Assembly (NCBI RefSeq): GCF_001305515.1 | Contig: NZ_LJYW01000001.1 | Location: 3,556,447-3,620,446 of the forward strand | Reading direction: 5' to 3' | Length of the DNA: 64,000 bases | Source: Prosthecodimorpha hirschii | Lineage (GTDB): Bacteria; Pseudomonadota; Alphaproteobacteria; Rhizobiales; Ancalomicrobiaceae | Shown here: positions 26,378 through 39,090 of the stretch, piece by piece | How the letters are laid out: the number at the start of each line of letters is the position of its first letter | Position numbering within the stretch: the stretch's first letter is position 1 | Made by a program: the position numbers and the translations under genes | The notes under the pieces: model-generated | Databases searched by the model: none | What the model saw: the letters and a program-made list of their open reading frames with translations, nothing else | Told to the model about the DNA's origin: nothing

Positions 26378-27406
26378 CTATTGCATCGCCGCATCCCACT
26401 TGGTCTGCGCCTCGATGATGTGCGCGGCCCAGTAGGGCATGTCGGTGATCAGCTGCTTGGCGATGTTCTCGGTGCTGGTCACCACCTTGGCGGCCTTCTC
26501 GGGCGAGATCAGTCCGAGCTTGAAGGCATCCTGGTTCATCGGCCCGTAGGGGATGTAGTCGGGCAGACGGGCCTGGTATTTCGGGTCGAGCAGGTGGTTG
26601 ATCAGCCGCATGGCGCCCTCGGGATTGGGCGAATTGCGCGGCACCACCAGGCATTCGACGTCCATCACCGCATCGTTGAGCGTATAGGCGTAGGGCGCGC
26701 CTTCCTTGATGGCGGCGTCGATGCGGGCCGCCCAGATGGTCAGCATGTCGACCTCGCGCGCGGTGGCGAGCTGCGTCGCCTGCGCGCCGGTCGCCCAGCG
26801 GACGGTGATGTTCGGCTTGAACTTGGTCCATTTCTTGATCGAACGCTCGATGTCGACCGGATAGATCTTCTCCTTCGGCACGCCGTCGGCCAGGAGGGCG
26901 ATCTCCAGGTTGGTCGACGGATAGGTGCCGCCGATCGCGCGCGTGCCCGGGAACTTCTCGACGTCGAAGAAATCGGCCCAGTTCTTCGGGGGATTCTTGC
27001 CGTAGACGTCCTTGTTGTAGGCCAGGACCGTCGTGTAGGCGGTAAAGCCGACCCAGTTCTTGTTGCGGAGATGCTCCGGAACGCCGGCGGCGTTGGGGAT
27101 CTTCGAATAGTCGAGCGGGACGATCAGCTCTTCCTTGGCGGCCTGGTCGCAGAGGCCGCCGTAGAGCTCGGCCACGTCGATATCGACGGCCTTGGCCTTG
27201 ACCTTGGTGCGGATGTCGCGAATGCCGCCGGCCAGCACATAGTCGACGACCTTCATGCCTTTCTCGGCCGGCAGGCGGTCGAGGATCGCCTTGCGGACGC
27301 CCTCCTGATAGGCGCCGCCATAGGAAGCGTAGCTGACCGTCTCTTCGGCCATGGCGGGCGTCGCCAGAGCCAAGGCCGATACCGCCATGATCACGCGCAG
27401 TTCCAT
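26378..27406 (-). CDS. PotD-type ABC transporter periplasmic binding protein
   Basis: 342 residues from the ATG at 27406 with GGGAGG upstream. Sec signal peptide MELRVIMAVSALALATPAMA, then ETVSYASYGGAYQEGVRKAI, the family 1 solute-binding start. Distinct from the protein at 8318, but same family. First gene of the importer/catabolic array after the nitronate monooxygenase-like gene. The ligand is unknown; the presence of CoA-ester enzymes suggests a carboxylic acid or betaine-like compound. Confidence 0.9.
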   Translation of the reverse strand: MELRVIMAVSALALATPAMAEETVSYASYGGAYQEGVRKAILDRLPAEKGMKVVDYVLAGGIRDIRTKVKAKAVDIDVAELYGGLCDQAAKEELIVPLDYSKIPNAAGVPEHLRNKNWVGFTAYTTVLAYNKDVYGKNPPKNWADFFDVEKFPGTRAIGGTYPSTNLEIALLADGVPKEKIYPVDIERSIKKWTKFKPNITVRWATGAQATQLATAREVDMLTIWAARIDAAIKEGAPYAYTLNDAVMDVECLVVPRNSPNPEGAMRLINHLLDPKYQARLPDYIPYGPMNQDAFKLGLISPEKAAKVVTSTENIAKQLITDMPYWAAHIIEAQTKWDAAMQ

Positions 27407-27566
27407 GGTTTCCTCCCATTCTTCTGGACCCACTTGTGTGGATCCGTTGATTGGCCCGGATTGAGATCCGGTTCTGTTGTACCGGCCCCCCGGTCGGTTG
27501 GTCGTGCGGCCGGAGCGCACCGGCCGCATGGCTGGATCGGGTCGTCGTCGGTCGCGACGGCCGGCG

Positions 27567-29700
<2,134 letters not shown>

Positions 29701-29758
29701 GAGGCGGGCGCGCCCGGGCCGAGCCGGCCATGCCGCGCACCGATCCCGGTCCGGCCCT

Positions 29759-29892
29759 AGTGGTTTGATCGAGACGGATGGTACCCCTCCGTCTCGTGAA
29801 TCCAAACCACTAACTCTTTGACCACTGGTGGTTCGATCGAGACGGATGGCACCCATCCGGCTCGTGAATCCGAACCACCAACTCCTTGACCC
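29759..29892. repeat. Two tandem 68-bp hairpin repeats with compensatory changes
   Basis: Copy 1 begins near 29759 and copy 2 near 29827; equivalent bases are 68 apart (TGGTTTGATC at 29761, TGGTTCGATC at 29829). Each copy is itself an inverted repeat. Copy 1 pairs TGGTTTG with CAAACCA and GAGACGGA with TCCGTCTC. Copy 2 pairs TGGTTCG with CGAACCA and GGATGG with CCATCC. The T-A pair of copy 1 is a C-G pair in copy 2, so pairing was kept while sequence changed. It lies between the convergent DMT and dppF genes and may end both transcripts. Nothing else is seen in 29701-29892. Confidence 0.75.
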
Positions 29893-30860
29893 CTATGTAG
29901 CGAGATGGCAGGCCGCGTGGCGGCCCGTCCGGAGCTCGCGCAGGGCCGGCGCCTCGGTCCGGCAGCGGTCGACGGCGATCGGGCAGCGCGGGTGGAAATG
30001 GCATCCCGACGGCGGATCGACCGGTGACGGCGGCTCGCCCTCCTGGAACGCCATCGCGACGGCGCGCGCCGGGTCGGGCTCGGGCGAGGACAGCTTCAGG
30101 AGCCTGGTATAGGGGTGCAGCGGGTCGACGAAGATCTCGGGTACCGGGCCGGTTTCGACGACGCGGCCGAGATACATGACCACCACGCGCTGGCAGAAAT
30201 AGCGGACCACGCCGAGATCGTGCGAGATGAACACGAAGGCGAGGTTGCGCTCGCGGCGCAGCGTCTCGAGCAGCTTCAGGATCTGCGCCTGGACCGATAC
30301 GTCGAGCGCCGAGACCGGCTCGTCGGCGAAGATCAGGTCCGGGCCGAGCGCCAGGGCGCGCGCGATGCCGATGCGCTGGCGCTGGCCGCCGGAGAATTCG
30401 TGCGGATAGCGGTCGACGGCGCTCGGCGGCAGGCCGACCTCGTCGAGCAGCCGCACCACCGCCGGCTTGACCGCCGCGCCGCTGGCGATGCCGTGGACGC
30501 GCAAGGGTTCGCCGAGGGCGTCGATGATCCGCTGCCGCCCGTCGAGCGAGGAGGCCGGGTCCTGGAACACCATCTGCATGCGCCGGCGCAGGGTGCGGAG
30601 ATCGGTCTTGCCGGCGGCGAGCACGTCGGTGCCGTCGAACTGGACCGCGCCGCCATCGGCTTCCTGCAGGCGGAGCGCGACGCGGGCAACCGTCGACTTT
30701 CCGCAGCCGCTCTCGCCGACCACGCCGAGCGCCTCGCCGCGGCCGACCGTGAAGGAGACGCCGTCGAGCGCGCGCACCAGTGCGGTCTTCGGGATCGGCC
30801 AGCCGCGCCGGGTCTTGTAAATCTTGCGCAGGTCGCGAATGTCCAGAAGGGGCGTGGCGG

Positions 30861-30864
<4 letters not shown>
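29893..30864 (-). CDS. Dipeptide-type ABC transporter ATP-binding protein (DppF/OppF)
   Basis: 323 residues. Walker A GESGCGKST, Q-loop VFQDPASSLDGRQ, signature FSGGQRQRIGIARAL, Walker B LIFADEPVSALD, H-loop SHDLGVV, and the oligopeptide-family C-terminus with the CHFHPRCP cysteine motif that binds an iron-sulfur cluster in DppD/OppF-type proteins. ATG overlaps the stop of the upstream ATPase by 4 nt. Last gene of the nine-gene operon. Confidence 0.92.
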
Positions 30865-31867
<1,003 letters not shown>

Positions 31868-31871
<4 letters not shown>

Positions 31872-32731
31872 TGCGGCGACCTCGGATCGGTGGCGTCGCG
31901 CAGGCCATCGCCGATCAGGTTGAGCCCGATCATCACGGCCAGGATGGCGAGACTTGGGAAGATCGACATCCAGGGCGCGTCGAGCAGGTTGTCGAAGCCC
32001 TCGCGCACGATGCCGCCCCAGGTCGAGGTCGGCGGCGGCACCGAGAGACCGATGAAGGCAAGGGTCGATTCGGTGCGGATGGCGGTCGCTAGCCAGAGCG
32101 ACGCCATCACGACCAGTTCGTCGAGGATGTTCGGCAGCACATGCAGGAACATGATACGCATGTCCGAATAGCCGAGCGCCCGGCAGGCATCGACGAAGTC
32201 GCGCTCGCGCATCGCCATGGTCGAGCCGCGCGCCATGCGGATGAAGGCCGGCACCGCCGTGACCGCGATGGCGATGATCAGGTTGGTCAGCGAGGCGCCG
32301 AGCACGGCGACCAGCAGGAGCCCCATGATCAGCTGCGGGAAGGACAGCAGCACGTCGGTCGCCGCCACCACCAGCCGGTCGACGAGGCCGCCGTAGTAGC
32401 CCGAAACGACGCCGATCACCGTACCGATCACGACGCCGGCCAGGGTCGCGACGAAGCCGACATAGAGCGAGATGCGCGCGCCCCACAGGATGCGCGAGAG
32501 CACGTCGCGCCCGAAGGCGTCGGTGCCGAGCGGGTGCACGGTATCGGGCGGCGACAGGACCAGCAGCACGTCCTGCGCATTCGGATCGAACGGCGCGATC
32601 CAGGGCGCGGCCACGGCGGCCGCGATCGAGGCGACCACGATCAGCACGCCGAGGGCGAGGCCGCCGGAGCGGGTCGCGCGGCCGAAGGCCGAGGAGCGCG
32701 GGGCGGCGGCGGTCGGGGCTGGCGCGCTCAT
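31868..32731 (-). CDS. Dipeptide-type ABC transporter permease (DppC/OppC)
   Basis: 287 residues with an N-terminal OppC-type domain (APWIAPFDPNAQDVLLVLSPPDTVHPLGTD) and the coupling motif ACRALGYSDMRIMFLHVLPN. About six membrane segments. ATG overlaps the DppB stop by 4 nt. Confidence 0.93.
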
Positions 32732-33669
32732 TGTGTCTTCACCCGCGGGTCCACGAGGCCATAGGTCAGGTCGGTCAGGATGTTGGCGAGCACGATCGCG
32801 AAGGCGGAGACGACCATCAGCCCCTGCAGCAGCGAATAGTCGCGCTGGTTCAGGGCGGTCACGATCAGCTTGCCGATGCCGGGCCGGTTGAACACGATCT
32901 CGGTCAGCACGGCATTGCCGATCAGCACGCCGAGATAGAGCCCGACCACGGTCACGATCGGCACCAGCACGTTGCGGAAGGCATGGCGCCAGACCACCGT
33001 CCGATAGGGCAGGCCCTTGGCGCGGGCGGTGCGGACATAGTCCTCGCTGAGCGCCTTCAGCATCCCGGACCGGGTCACGCGGGTGACATAGGCGACCATC
33101 AGCAGGCCGAGATTGAGCGCCGGCAGGACCAGGGCGCGCAGACGCTCGACCGGATCGGCCGCATTGGCGGAGGAGATGACCGGAAACCAGCGCAGTTCCA
33201 CCGCGAAGACGAGCAGCAGCAGGATGCCGGAGACGAAGGCCGGGAAGGAGACGCCGGCGAGCGAGAAGATGCGGGCGAACCAGTCGGCGAAGCCGTTTCG
33301 GTTCTTCGCCGCCAGGACGCCGAGCGGCACGCCGAGCACGGTGCCGACCACCAGCGCGGCCAGCGTCAGCTCGATCGTGTAGGGCAGCACCGCCAGCACG
33401 TCGTCGGCGATCGGCCGGTTGGTCGACAGCGACCGGCCGAGATCGCCGGTCAGGATCTGGCTCATGAAGTCGACATATTGCGCCAGGATCGGCTTGGACA
33501 GGCCGAGCTTGTCGCGCAGTTCCGCGCGGGCGCCCTCGGAGGCCTGGTCGCCCAGGATGGCGATGGTCGGATCGCCGGGCACCACCCGGACGAGCACGAA
33601 GACCGTGGTCAACACCGCCCAGAGGGTCGGTATGGCCAGGATCAGCCGTTTGATCACGAAACGCAGCAT
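32728..33669 (-). CDS. Dipeptide-type ABC transporter permease (DppB/OppB)
   Basis: 313 residues: first helix LAIPTLWAVLTTVFVLVRVVPGDP as in DppB, coupling motif RTARAKGLPYRTVVWRHAFRN, C-terminal ANILTDLTYGLVDPRV. It forms the channel with DppC. It lies 95 nt after the binding-protein gene, with a strong hairpin in the gap. Confidence 0.93.
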   Translation of the reverse strand: MLRFVIKRLILAIPTLWAVLTTVFVLVRVVPGDPTIAILGDQASEGARAELRDKLGLSKPILAQYVDFMSQILTGDLGRSLSTNRPIADDVLAVLPYTIELTLAALVVGTVLGVPLGVLAAKNRNGFADWFARIFSLAGVSFPAFVSGILLLLVFAVELRWFPVISSANAADPVERLRALVLPALNLGLLMVAYVTRVTRSGMLKALSEDYVRTARAKGLPYRTVVWRHAFRNVLVPIVTVVGLYLGVLIGNAVLTEIVFNRPGIGKLIVTALNQRDYSLLQGLMVVSAFAIVLANILTDLTYGLVDPRVKTQ

Positions 33670-33728
33670 CGCCCCACCCTAAGTGATTCTCCGAGGATTG
33701 TTCACCGGCCGCCGTCGCGGGCGGTGGC

Positions 33729-33756
33729 GGCCGGGCGGCCGCTGTGCCGCCCGGCC
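33729..33756 (-). other. Stem-loop between dppA- and dppB-like genes
   Basis: GGCCGGGCGGC and GCCGCCCGGCC form a perfect 11-bp stem with a 6-nt loop, 8 nt after the binding-protein stop (33765). No U-tract. Confidence 0.6.
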
Positions 33757-33764
33757 GATCCGGA

Positions 33765-35309
33765 TCACTTCTTGGTGGTGGCTTCGGTGATCACCGGGCC
33801 GAGATGGATCGCGCCCTTGAACTGGTAGCCGTAGTCCACGTTGGTGTGGCGGGCCCAGACCTGCAGCTGCTCGAACAGCGGCACGGCGCAGACATCCTCA
33901 ATGATCTTCTTCTGCGCGATGTACCAGAGTTCCTTCTGCTTGACCGGATCGACCGCCACGGAGGCCTCGTCGATCTCCTTGTCGGCCACGTCGCAGTGCG
34001 AGAAGTTGGTCACCGCGGTCGGCTTGAGCACGGTCGCCGAGGAATGGAAGAACTGCTTCAGATAGACGTCGGCTACGGGGAAGCGGGCGGCCGAATAGTA
34101 GTTGGCGCCGGACAGGTCCTTGCGGATCTGGGCGTGCCAGGACTGGTGGTCGACCACTTCCATCTGCAGGTCGATACCGACGGTCTTCAGCTGAGCCTGC
34201 AGGATCTGCATGGAGTTCAGCATGGTCGGCAGGCTGGTCTGCAGGACCTTGATGGCGACGCCGTTCGGATAGCCGGCTTCCGCCAGCAGGGCTTTCGCCT
34301 TGGCCGGATCGAACGGATAGAGCTTGGCCTTCTCGTCGGTGCCGAGATAGCCGGTCGGGATGACCGAGACCGGCGGCAGGGCGGTCGCCGCACCCTTGAA
34401 CGCGACCATCTGCTTGCTGTCGACCGCATAGGCGATCGCCTGGCGGACGCGGAGGTCGTCGAGCGGCTTCATGGCGCGGTTCAGGTGGAACAGCGACAGT
34501 TCGGACGGCTGCACCACCTCGACGACGACGTTCGGCTCCTTCTTGAAGCGCTCGACCCAGCGCTGATCCTGGCGGCCATAGACCACGTCGAGTTCGCCGG
34601 ACGTGAAGGCGAGGTCGCGCGAGGCATCCGCCGGAATGAAGCGGTAGACGATCTTGTCGATCTTCGGCGCGCCGCGGAAATAGGCCTTGTTGGCGACGAA
34701 GGTGAGGCTTTCGTTGGACTTGTACTCGACCAGCGCGAAGGGTCCGGTGCCGACCGGCTTGGTCTTGAAGTCGGGGCCGATCGCTTCGGCGGCCTTCTTC
34801 GAGACGATGTTGCCGCCGTGATAGTTGGCGACGATCCCGAGCAGCGCCGGAATCGGCTGCTTCAGGACGATCTTGACGGTGGAGGGATCGACCGCCTCGA
34901 TGGCGGCGACGGCCGCGTAGTCGGAGGCGAAGGACGAGGTCTTGGAATCGGCCGCGCGCTTCAGCGAATAGACCACGTCATCGGCGGTCATCTCGCCCCA
35001 GTCGCCGTGGAACTTCACGCCCTTGCGCAGCTTGAAGGTCCAGGTCAGGCCGTCGGCGCTCTTGTCCCAGCTCTCGGCCAGATCGGGTTCGAGTTCCTCG
35101 AGGCTCGAGGAGCCCGGCTTGAAGCGCACCAGACCGTTGAACATCCAGGAGACGACCGGCTTGTCCTGGGTGGTGGTGGCGCGGTGCGGATCGAGCTGGC
35201 CGATATCGGCGGCGGCCATGCCGACGGTCAGGACGGATTCGGCCGAAGCCGGCAACGCCACCCCCATGAGGAATGCGGCGGCAGTGGCGGCAATGATATG
35301 TCGCTTCAT
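33765..35309 (-). CDS. Dipeptide/opine-type ABC transporter periplasmic binding protein (DppA/OppA family)
   Basis: 514 residues, family 5 solute-binding protein. Signal peptide MKRHIIAATAAAFLMGVALPASA; mature start ESVLTVGMAAADIGQLDPH. The family signature LTWTFKLRKGVKFHG near residue 90 and VGTGPFALVEYK near 185 are clear. Because the genes upstream encode an opine- or imino-acid-type dehydrogenase, the ligand may be an opine, a proline derivative or a modified peptide rather than a plain dipeptide. Confidence 0.9.
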   Translation of the reverse strand: MKRHIIAATAAAFLMGVALPASAESVLTVGMAAADIGQLDPHRATTTQDKPVVSWMFNGLVRFKPGSSSLEELEPDLAESWDKSADGLTWTFKLRKGVKFHGDWGEMTADDVVYSLKRAADSKTSSFASDYAAVAAIEAVDPSTVKIVLKQPIPALLGIVANYHGGNIVSKKAAEAIGPDFKTKPVGTGPFALVEYKSNESLTFVANKAYFRGAPKIDKIVYRFIPADASRDLAFTSGELDVVYGRQDQRWVERFKKEPNVVVEVVQPSELSLFHLNRAMKPLDDLRVRQAIAYAVDSKQMVAFKGAATALPPVSVIPTGYLGTDEKAKLYPFDPAKAKALLAEAGYPNGVAIKVLQTSLPTMLNSMQILQAQLKTVGIDLQMEVVDHQSWHAQIRKDLSGANYYSAARFPVADVYLKQFFHSSATVLKPTAVTNFSHCDVADKEIDEASVAVDPVKQKELWYIAQKKIIEDVCAVPLFEQLQVWARHTNVDYGYQFKGAIHLGPVITEATTKK

Positions 35310-35396
35310 CGGTGCTCTCCTGTCTCGCGACCGTGATCGGCCGTCGTTCTCGGTCTTCCGGTCTGCCGGCCCGGCTGGGTGCCGGACGGGCGGATA

Positions 35397-36557
35397 TCAG
35401 TGTTCCACATGCACCGGCCCGGCCGCCGGTGCCGCGCCGGCATGGCCGGCGAAGCGCTCGATGCGGAAGGGCGCGATCGGACTTTCGGTGCGGCCCGCAA
35501 GGACCAGTTCCGAAAGGATCACTCCGACCGCCGGCCCCAGCTGGAAGCCGTGGCCGGAAAAGCCGAAGGCGTGGACCAGCCCCGGCGTCGTCGAAGACGG
35601 CCCGATCACCGGGATGTGGTCGGGCATCTGGCCGTCGACGCCGCTCCAGCTGCGGATCACCTGGGCGTGGGTCAGCCCGGGGACCAGCTGTAGCGTTCGC
35701 AGCATCCCACCGATCGACTGTTCCGTCACGGGGCGTGCGAGGCCCTTTTCGGCATCGTGCCATCCGGAGCCGCCGCCGAAGATGACATTGCCGCGCCGGA
35801 TCTGGCGGACATAGACATCGCCGCCGACGACGCCGATCGAGCGCTCGACGAAATAGGGCAGCGGCTCGGTGACCAGCATGTTGGGATTGAGCGGCGTCAC
35901 CGGCGCGGCCTCGCCGAAGGCGGCCGCCAGGAGCCCGCCGCCGGCGCCTGCTGTGTTGACGAGATGCCGGCTGGTGACCGTCAGCCCCGCCGCTTCCACC
36001 GTGAAGCGGTCCGTCCCGGATCGTGTGGCGGCGACAACCGGGGTCATCTCGCGGATGTCGACGCCGAGCCGGCGGGCGAGCCGCGCATAGGCGGGGCCGA
36101 CGACGCGCGGATTGGCCTGGCCGTCGGTCGGCGAGAGCGAGGCGCCGACCACCTTCTCGCCGAGCCAGGGCAGCGCGTCGCGCACCGCATTCGGCCCGAG
36201 CATGGTCAGCTCGAGGCCCCATTCGGCGGCCGCTGCGGCGTAGCGCTCCAGTTCGGCGAGATCTGCCTCGGAGCGCGCCAGCTTGATGTGTCCGGTCGCC
36301 TCGAACTCGACATCCTCGCCGAGAAAGGCGTTGAGCCCGTCCCACAGCTTGCGCGAGCGCGCCGCGAGCGGCAGTTCGACCAGTTCGCGGCCCTGCTGGC
36401 GCACGCCGCCGAAATTGACCCCGCTCGCTCCGGCGCCGCACAGGCGCTTCTCCAGCACCGTCACGCTCAGGCCGCTCTGGCGCAGGGCGACCGCGGCCGC
36501 AAGGCCGGCGACGCCGCCACCGACGACGGTCACGTCACAATCGAGCCGCTCGCTCAT
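35397..36557 (-). CDS. FAD oxidoreductase, HcnC/OoxB-like beta subunit
   Basis: 386 residues, DAO fold with GGGVAGLAAA near 13-22, VNFGGVRQQGR (conserved in HcnC, opine oxidase subunit B and D-hydroxyproline dehydrogenase beta), and a C-terminal FGFSGHGFQLGPAVG that closes the FAD site. Catalyses dehydrogenation of a secondary amine or imino acid. ATG overlaps the stop of the HcnB-like gene by 4 nt, which supports a joint complex. Confidence 0.85.
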   Translation of the reverse strand: MSERLDCDVTVVGGGVAGLAAAVALRQSGLSVTVLEKRLCGAGASGVNFGGVRQQGRELVELPLAARSRKLWDGLNAFLGEDVEFEATGHIKLARSEADLAELERYAAAAAEWGLELTMLGPNAVRDALPWLGEKVVGASLSPTDGQANPRVVGPAYARLARRLGVDIREMTPVVAATRSGTDRFTVEAAGLTVTSRHLVNTAGAGGGLLAAAFGEAAPVTPLNPNMLVTEPLPYFVERSIGVVGGDVYVRQIRRGNVIFGGGSGWHDAEKGLARPVTEQSIGGMLRTLQLVPGLTHAQVIRSWSGVDGQMPDHIPVIGPSSTTPGLVHAFGFSGHGFQLGPAVGVILSELVLAGRTESPIAPFRIERFAGHAGAAPAAGPVHVEH

Positions 36558-37927
36558 GTCAGCGCCTCCCGGATCGGGATCGGCTTGACCGGCGGATTGC
36601 CGCGCAGTCGGCCGACCGTGGCGACATCGCGATCGAGTGCGCGCGCCAGCACCTCCGCGGCCGCCTGCCCGCAGACCCGCCCCTGGCAGCGTCCCATGCC
36701 GAGCCGGGTCAGAGCCTTGAGCCGGTTCATCTCGCCGGCCTCCCGGTCGCGCGCGGCGGCGCGCACGGTGCCGGCCGTGATGCCCTCGCAGCGGCAGAGG
36801 ATTTCGTCGTCGGCGATGGCGTCGACCAGATGCGCCGGGAACGGATAGGCCCGCTCCAGCGCCGCGCGGAAGCGCGCCTGCCGGGCGAGCCGCGCGTCCA
36901 GTGCCGCGACGCGCGCGGCCTCGACCGGCCGCCCGATATCCTCGAGCAGCGCCAGCGCGGCGCGAGCGCCCTGCAGTTCGGCGGCATCCGCACCGCCGAT
37001 GCCGGCGCCGTCGCCGGCCAGGTAGACATCGGCCCGGCTCGACCGGCCGGCCGGGTCCCGGCGCGGGATCCACTGCCGGGTGACCGGCTCGAAGACGAAG
37101 TCCAGCTTGGCGAGATCGGCCAGCTGCGCCTCGCTGCGGAGCCCGAACGAAGCCCCGACGGCATCGCAGGCGACACGATGCTCGCGGCCTTTCGCGTCGC
37201 GCCAGACCAGCGCTTCGACCCGATCACGTCCCTGCACGGCGACGGCGGCGACCCCGGAGCGGATGGACAGCCCGGCCATGGCGTTGCGTGCGGTGTACCA
37301 GAGGCCCTTGGCGAGCGTCACGGGCTCGTTCAGCAGGCCCGGCAGCGCTGCCACCTTGGCGCCGAAGGGCGTCACGTCGAGCGCGGCGACGACGGTCGCG
37401 CCGGCCTTGCGGTACTGATGTACGATCAGCGGCAGGAGCGGCCCGGCGCCGACCAGCGCCACCCGCGCGCCGATCGCCATGCCCTGCGCCTTCAGGGCGA
37501 TCTGGGCGGCGCCGAGGGTGAACACGCCCGGCAGGGTCCAGCCCGGGAAGGGCAGGACGCGGTCCATGGCGCCGGTCGCCAGAATCAGGCGATCGAAATC
37601 GAGCCGTTCGAAGCCCTTCGGTCCGAGCAGGTCGATGCCCGTGTCCTCGATCGCCCAGGCCAACGTTCCGGGGCGGTAGTCGATCGCCGCGCCGAGTTCG
37701 GCCGGCAGCGCATGCAGCGCGCGCGCCTTGCCGGCCTCCAGGCCATAGAGCGCCTCGGGCGGACGCTCGGCGCCGGCCGGCGGCTGGCGGTAGATCTGTC
37801 CGCCCGGCCGCGACGCCTCGTCGACCAGTACGGGCCTCAGACCCGCGCGGGCCAGCACTTCGACCGCCCGGAGGCCGGCCGGGCCGGCGCCGATCACCAC
37901 CACGCGGGGGGACTTCGGTGCCGTCAT
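36554..37927 (-). CDS. FAD/NAD(P)-binding oxidoreductase, HcnB/OoxA-like alpha subunit with [2Fe-2S] BFD domain
   Basis: 457 residues. GAGPAGLRAVEVL near 13-25 binds FAD, ATGAMDRVLPFPGW is the usual second motif, and VALVGAGPLLPLIVHQY is a second dinucleotide fold. The C-terminus has four cysteines in the pattern CRCE...GRCQGRVCG of the BFD-like [2Fe-2S] domain found in HcnB, opine oxidase A and hydroxyproline dehydrogenase alpha. It should channel electrons from the beta subunit. Overlaps both neighbours by 4 nt. Confidence 0.87.
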   Translation of the reverse strand: MTAPKSPRVVVIGAGPAGLRAVEVLARAGLRPVLVDEASRPGGQIYRQPPAGAERPPEALYGLEAGKARALHALPAELGAAIDYRPGTLAWAIEDTGIDLLGPKGFERLDFDRLILATGAMDRVLPFPGWTLPGVFTLGAAQIALKAQGMAIGARVALVGAGPLLPLIVHQYRKAGATVVAALDVTPFGAKVAALPGLLNEPVTLAKGLWYTARNAMAGLSIRSGVAAVAVQGRDRVEALVWRDAKGREHRVACDAVGASFGLRSEAQLADLAKLDFVFEPVTRQWIPRRDPAGRSSRADVYLAGDGAGIGGADAAELQGARAALALLEDIGRPVEAARVAALDARLARQARFRAALERAYPFPAHLVDAIADDEILCRCEGITAGTVRAAARDREAGEMNRLKALTRLGMGRCQGRVCGQAAAEVLARALDRDVATVGRLRGNPPVKPIPIREALT

Positions 37928-38247
37928 GGCCGGACCCCGTCGATGACGACCGCCATGCCGGGCTCGACCGGCGTCGTGCAGGCGCGCAGTCGCCGTCCGT
38001 CGGCGAGATCGACCCAGCAATCCTGGCATGCGCCCATCAGGCAGAAGCCGGCGCGATGGCCATCGCCGAACTCGAACCGGCGCAGCGCGCCGCCATTGAG
38101 CAGGATCGCCGACAGGAGCAGGTCGCCGACCTTCGCGGCGGCGGGCCGGCCGTCGATCGTGAAGGCGACGGTCTCGCCAGCCCGCGGGTGCAGGCGGCGG
38201 AAGAGCGGCGCCGGAGCGGCCGCTGATTGGGTGGGGGCGGCAGTCAC
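37924..38247 (-). CDS. Small (2Fe-2S) ferredoxin-like subunit (HcnA-like)
   Basis: 107 residues from a GTG at 38247 that overlaps the SDR stop as GTGA. Ferredoxin-fold protein with AGFCLMGACQDCW and a fourth Cys in RACTTP, as in HcnA and the gamma subunit of D-hydroxyproline dehydrogenase. Third part of the dehydrogenase complex formed with the two FAD subunits downstream. Confidence 0.87.
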   Translation of the reverse strand: MTAAPTQSAAAPAPLFRRLHPRAGETVAFTIDGRPAAAKVGDLLLSAILLNGGALRRFEFGDGHRAGFCLMGACQDCWVDLADGRRLRACTTPVEPGMAVVIDGVRP

Positions 38248-38951
38248 AGCATGTGCTCGTAGCGGCAGTTGACGAGGAGTTCGGCGACGGCGGCGGTGTT
38301 GGGCAGGCCGACCACGGTCACGACCAGGCGCGCAAGGTCCTTCGGATCCGTCATCGCCTCGGGCGGCGGATCGGAGACCGCCGCGGTCAGGTCGGTCGCC
38401 ACATAGCCGGGGCATAGCGCCGTGGCGCGGATGCCATGCTCCCAGCCGAGCCGGCGGACCGCATGGGTCAGCGCGACGACCGCATGCTTGGCCATCTGGT
38501 AGCCGGCATTGAGCCCCATCACCCGCTTGCCCGAGAGCGAGGCGACATTGACGACGCGGCCGGCACCGGAGGCCTTCAGCGCCGGCAGGGCGGCCCGGAT
38601 CAGCAAGAAGGGCGCCTTGACGTCGACGGCGAAGAGGCGGTCGAGTTCGTCGGGATCGCCATCCTCCAGGCCGACGAAGGTGGCGATGCCGGCATTGTTG
38701 ACCAGGACGTCGATGCGCCCGAAACGCTCCAGAGTGGCCGCCACCCAGGCCGGGGCCGCCGCCGGATCGGTCGCCTCGTAGGGATGGATCAGGAGATCGG
38801 GGCCGTCCGCGCCAAAGCGGTCCCGCACGGCTTCCGGCCGTCTGACGCCGAGCGAAAGCGCATAGCCGGCCTCGGCGAGCGCAGCCGCGATCTCCGCGCC
38901 GATCCCGCGCGAAGCCCCCGAAATCATCGCCACCTTGCGTCCGTCGTCCAT
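38244..38951 (-). CDS. Short-chain dehydrogenase/reductase
   Basis: 235 residues. NAD(P)-binding SGASRGIG near 11-18, NNAG near 85-88, catalytic Ser in NVASLSGK and YQMAK with Tyr and Lys near 150. Probably acts on a hydroxy or keto intermediate of the compound handled by the HcnABC-like complex. First gene of the operon, starting 139 nt from the divergent IclR gene. Confidence 0.85.
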   Translation of the reverse strand: MDDGRKVAMISGASRGIGAEIAAALAEAGYALSLGVRRPEAVRDRFGADGPDLLIHPYEATDPAAAPAWVAATLERFGRIDVLVNNAGIATFVGLEDGDPDELDRLFAVDVKAPFLLIRAALPALKASGAGRVVNVASLSGKRVMGLNAGYQMAKHAVVALTHAVRRLGWEHGIRATALCPGYVATDLTAAVSDPPPEAMTDPKDLARLVVTVVGLPNTAAVAELLVNCRYEHML

Positions 38952-39042
38952 GCCCACCGCCCGATCCGATCGCCCTGATGACGGCATCGTGACGACGGCG
39001 AGTCAACGCCGGCTCTCGACATGCGGAAGAAACTTTTGAATT

Positions 39043-39059
39043 ATTCCGGCATACGGAAT
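39043..39059. promoter_or_regulatory. Palindrome, likely IclR operator
   Basis: ATTCCG-GCATA-CGGAAT in the SDR/IclR divergent promoter, 32 nt before the IclR start. It is embedded in AT-rich DNA, as expected for an operator overlapping a promoter. Confidence 0.5.
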
Positions 39060-39090
39060 TTATCGTGCAGCCTGACGCAGCGTGTTCCGA

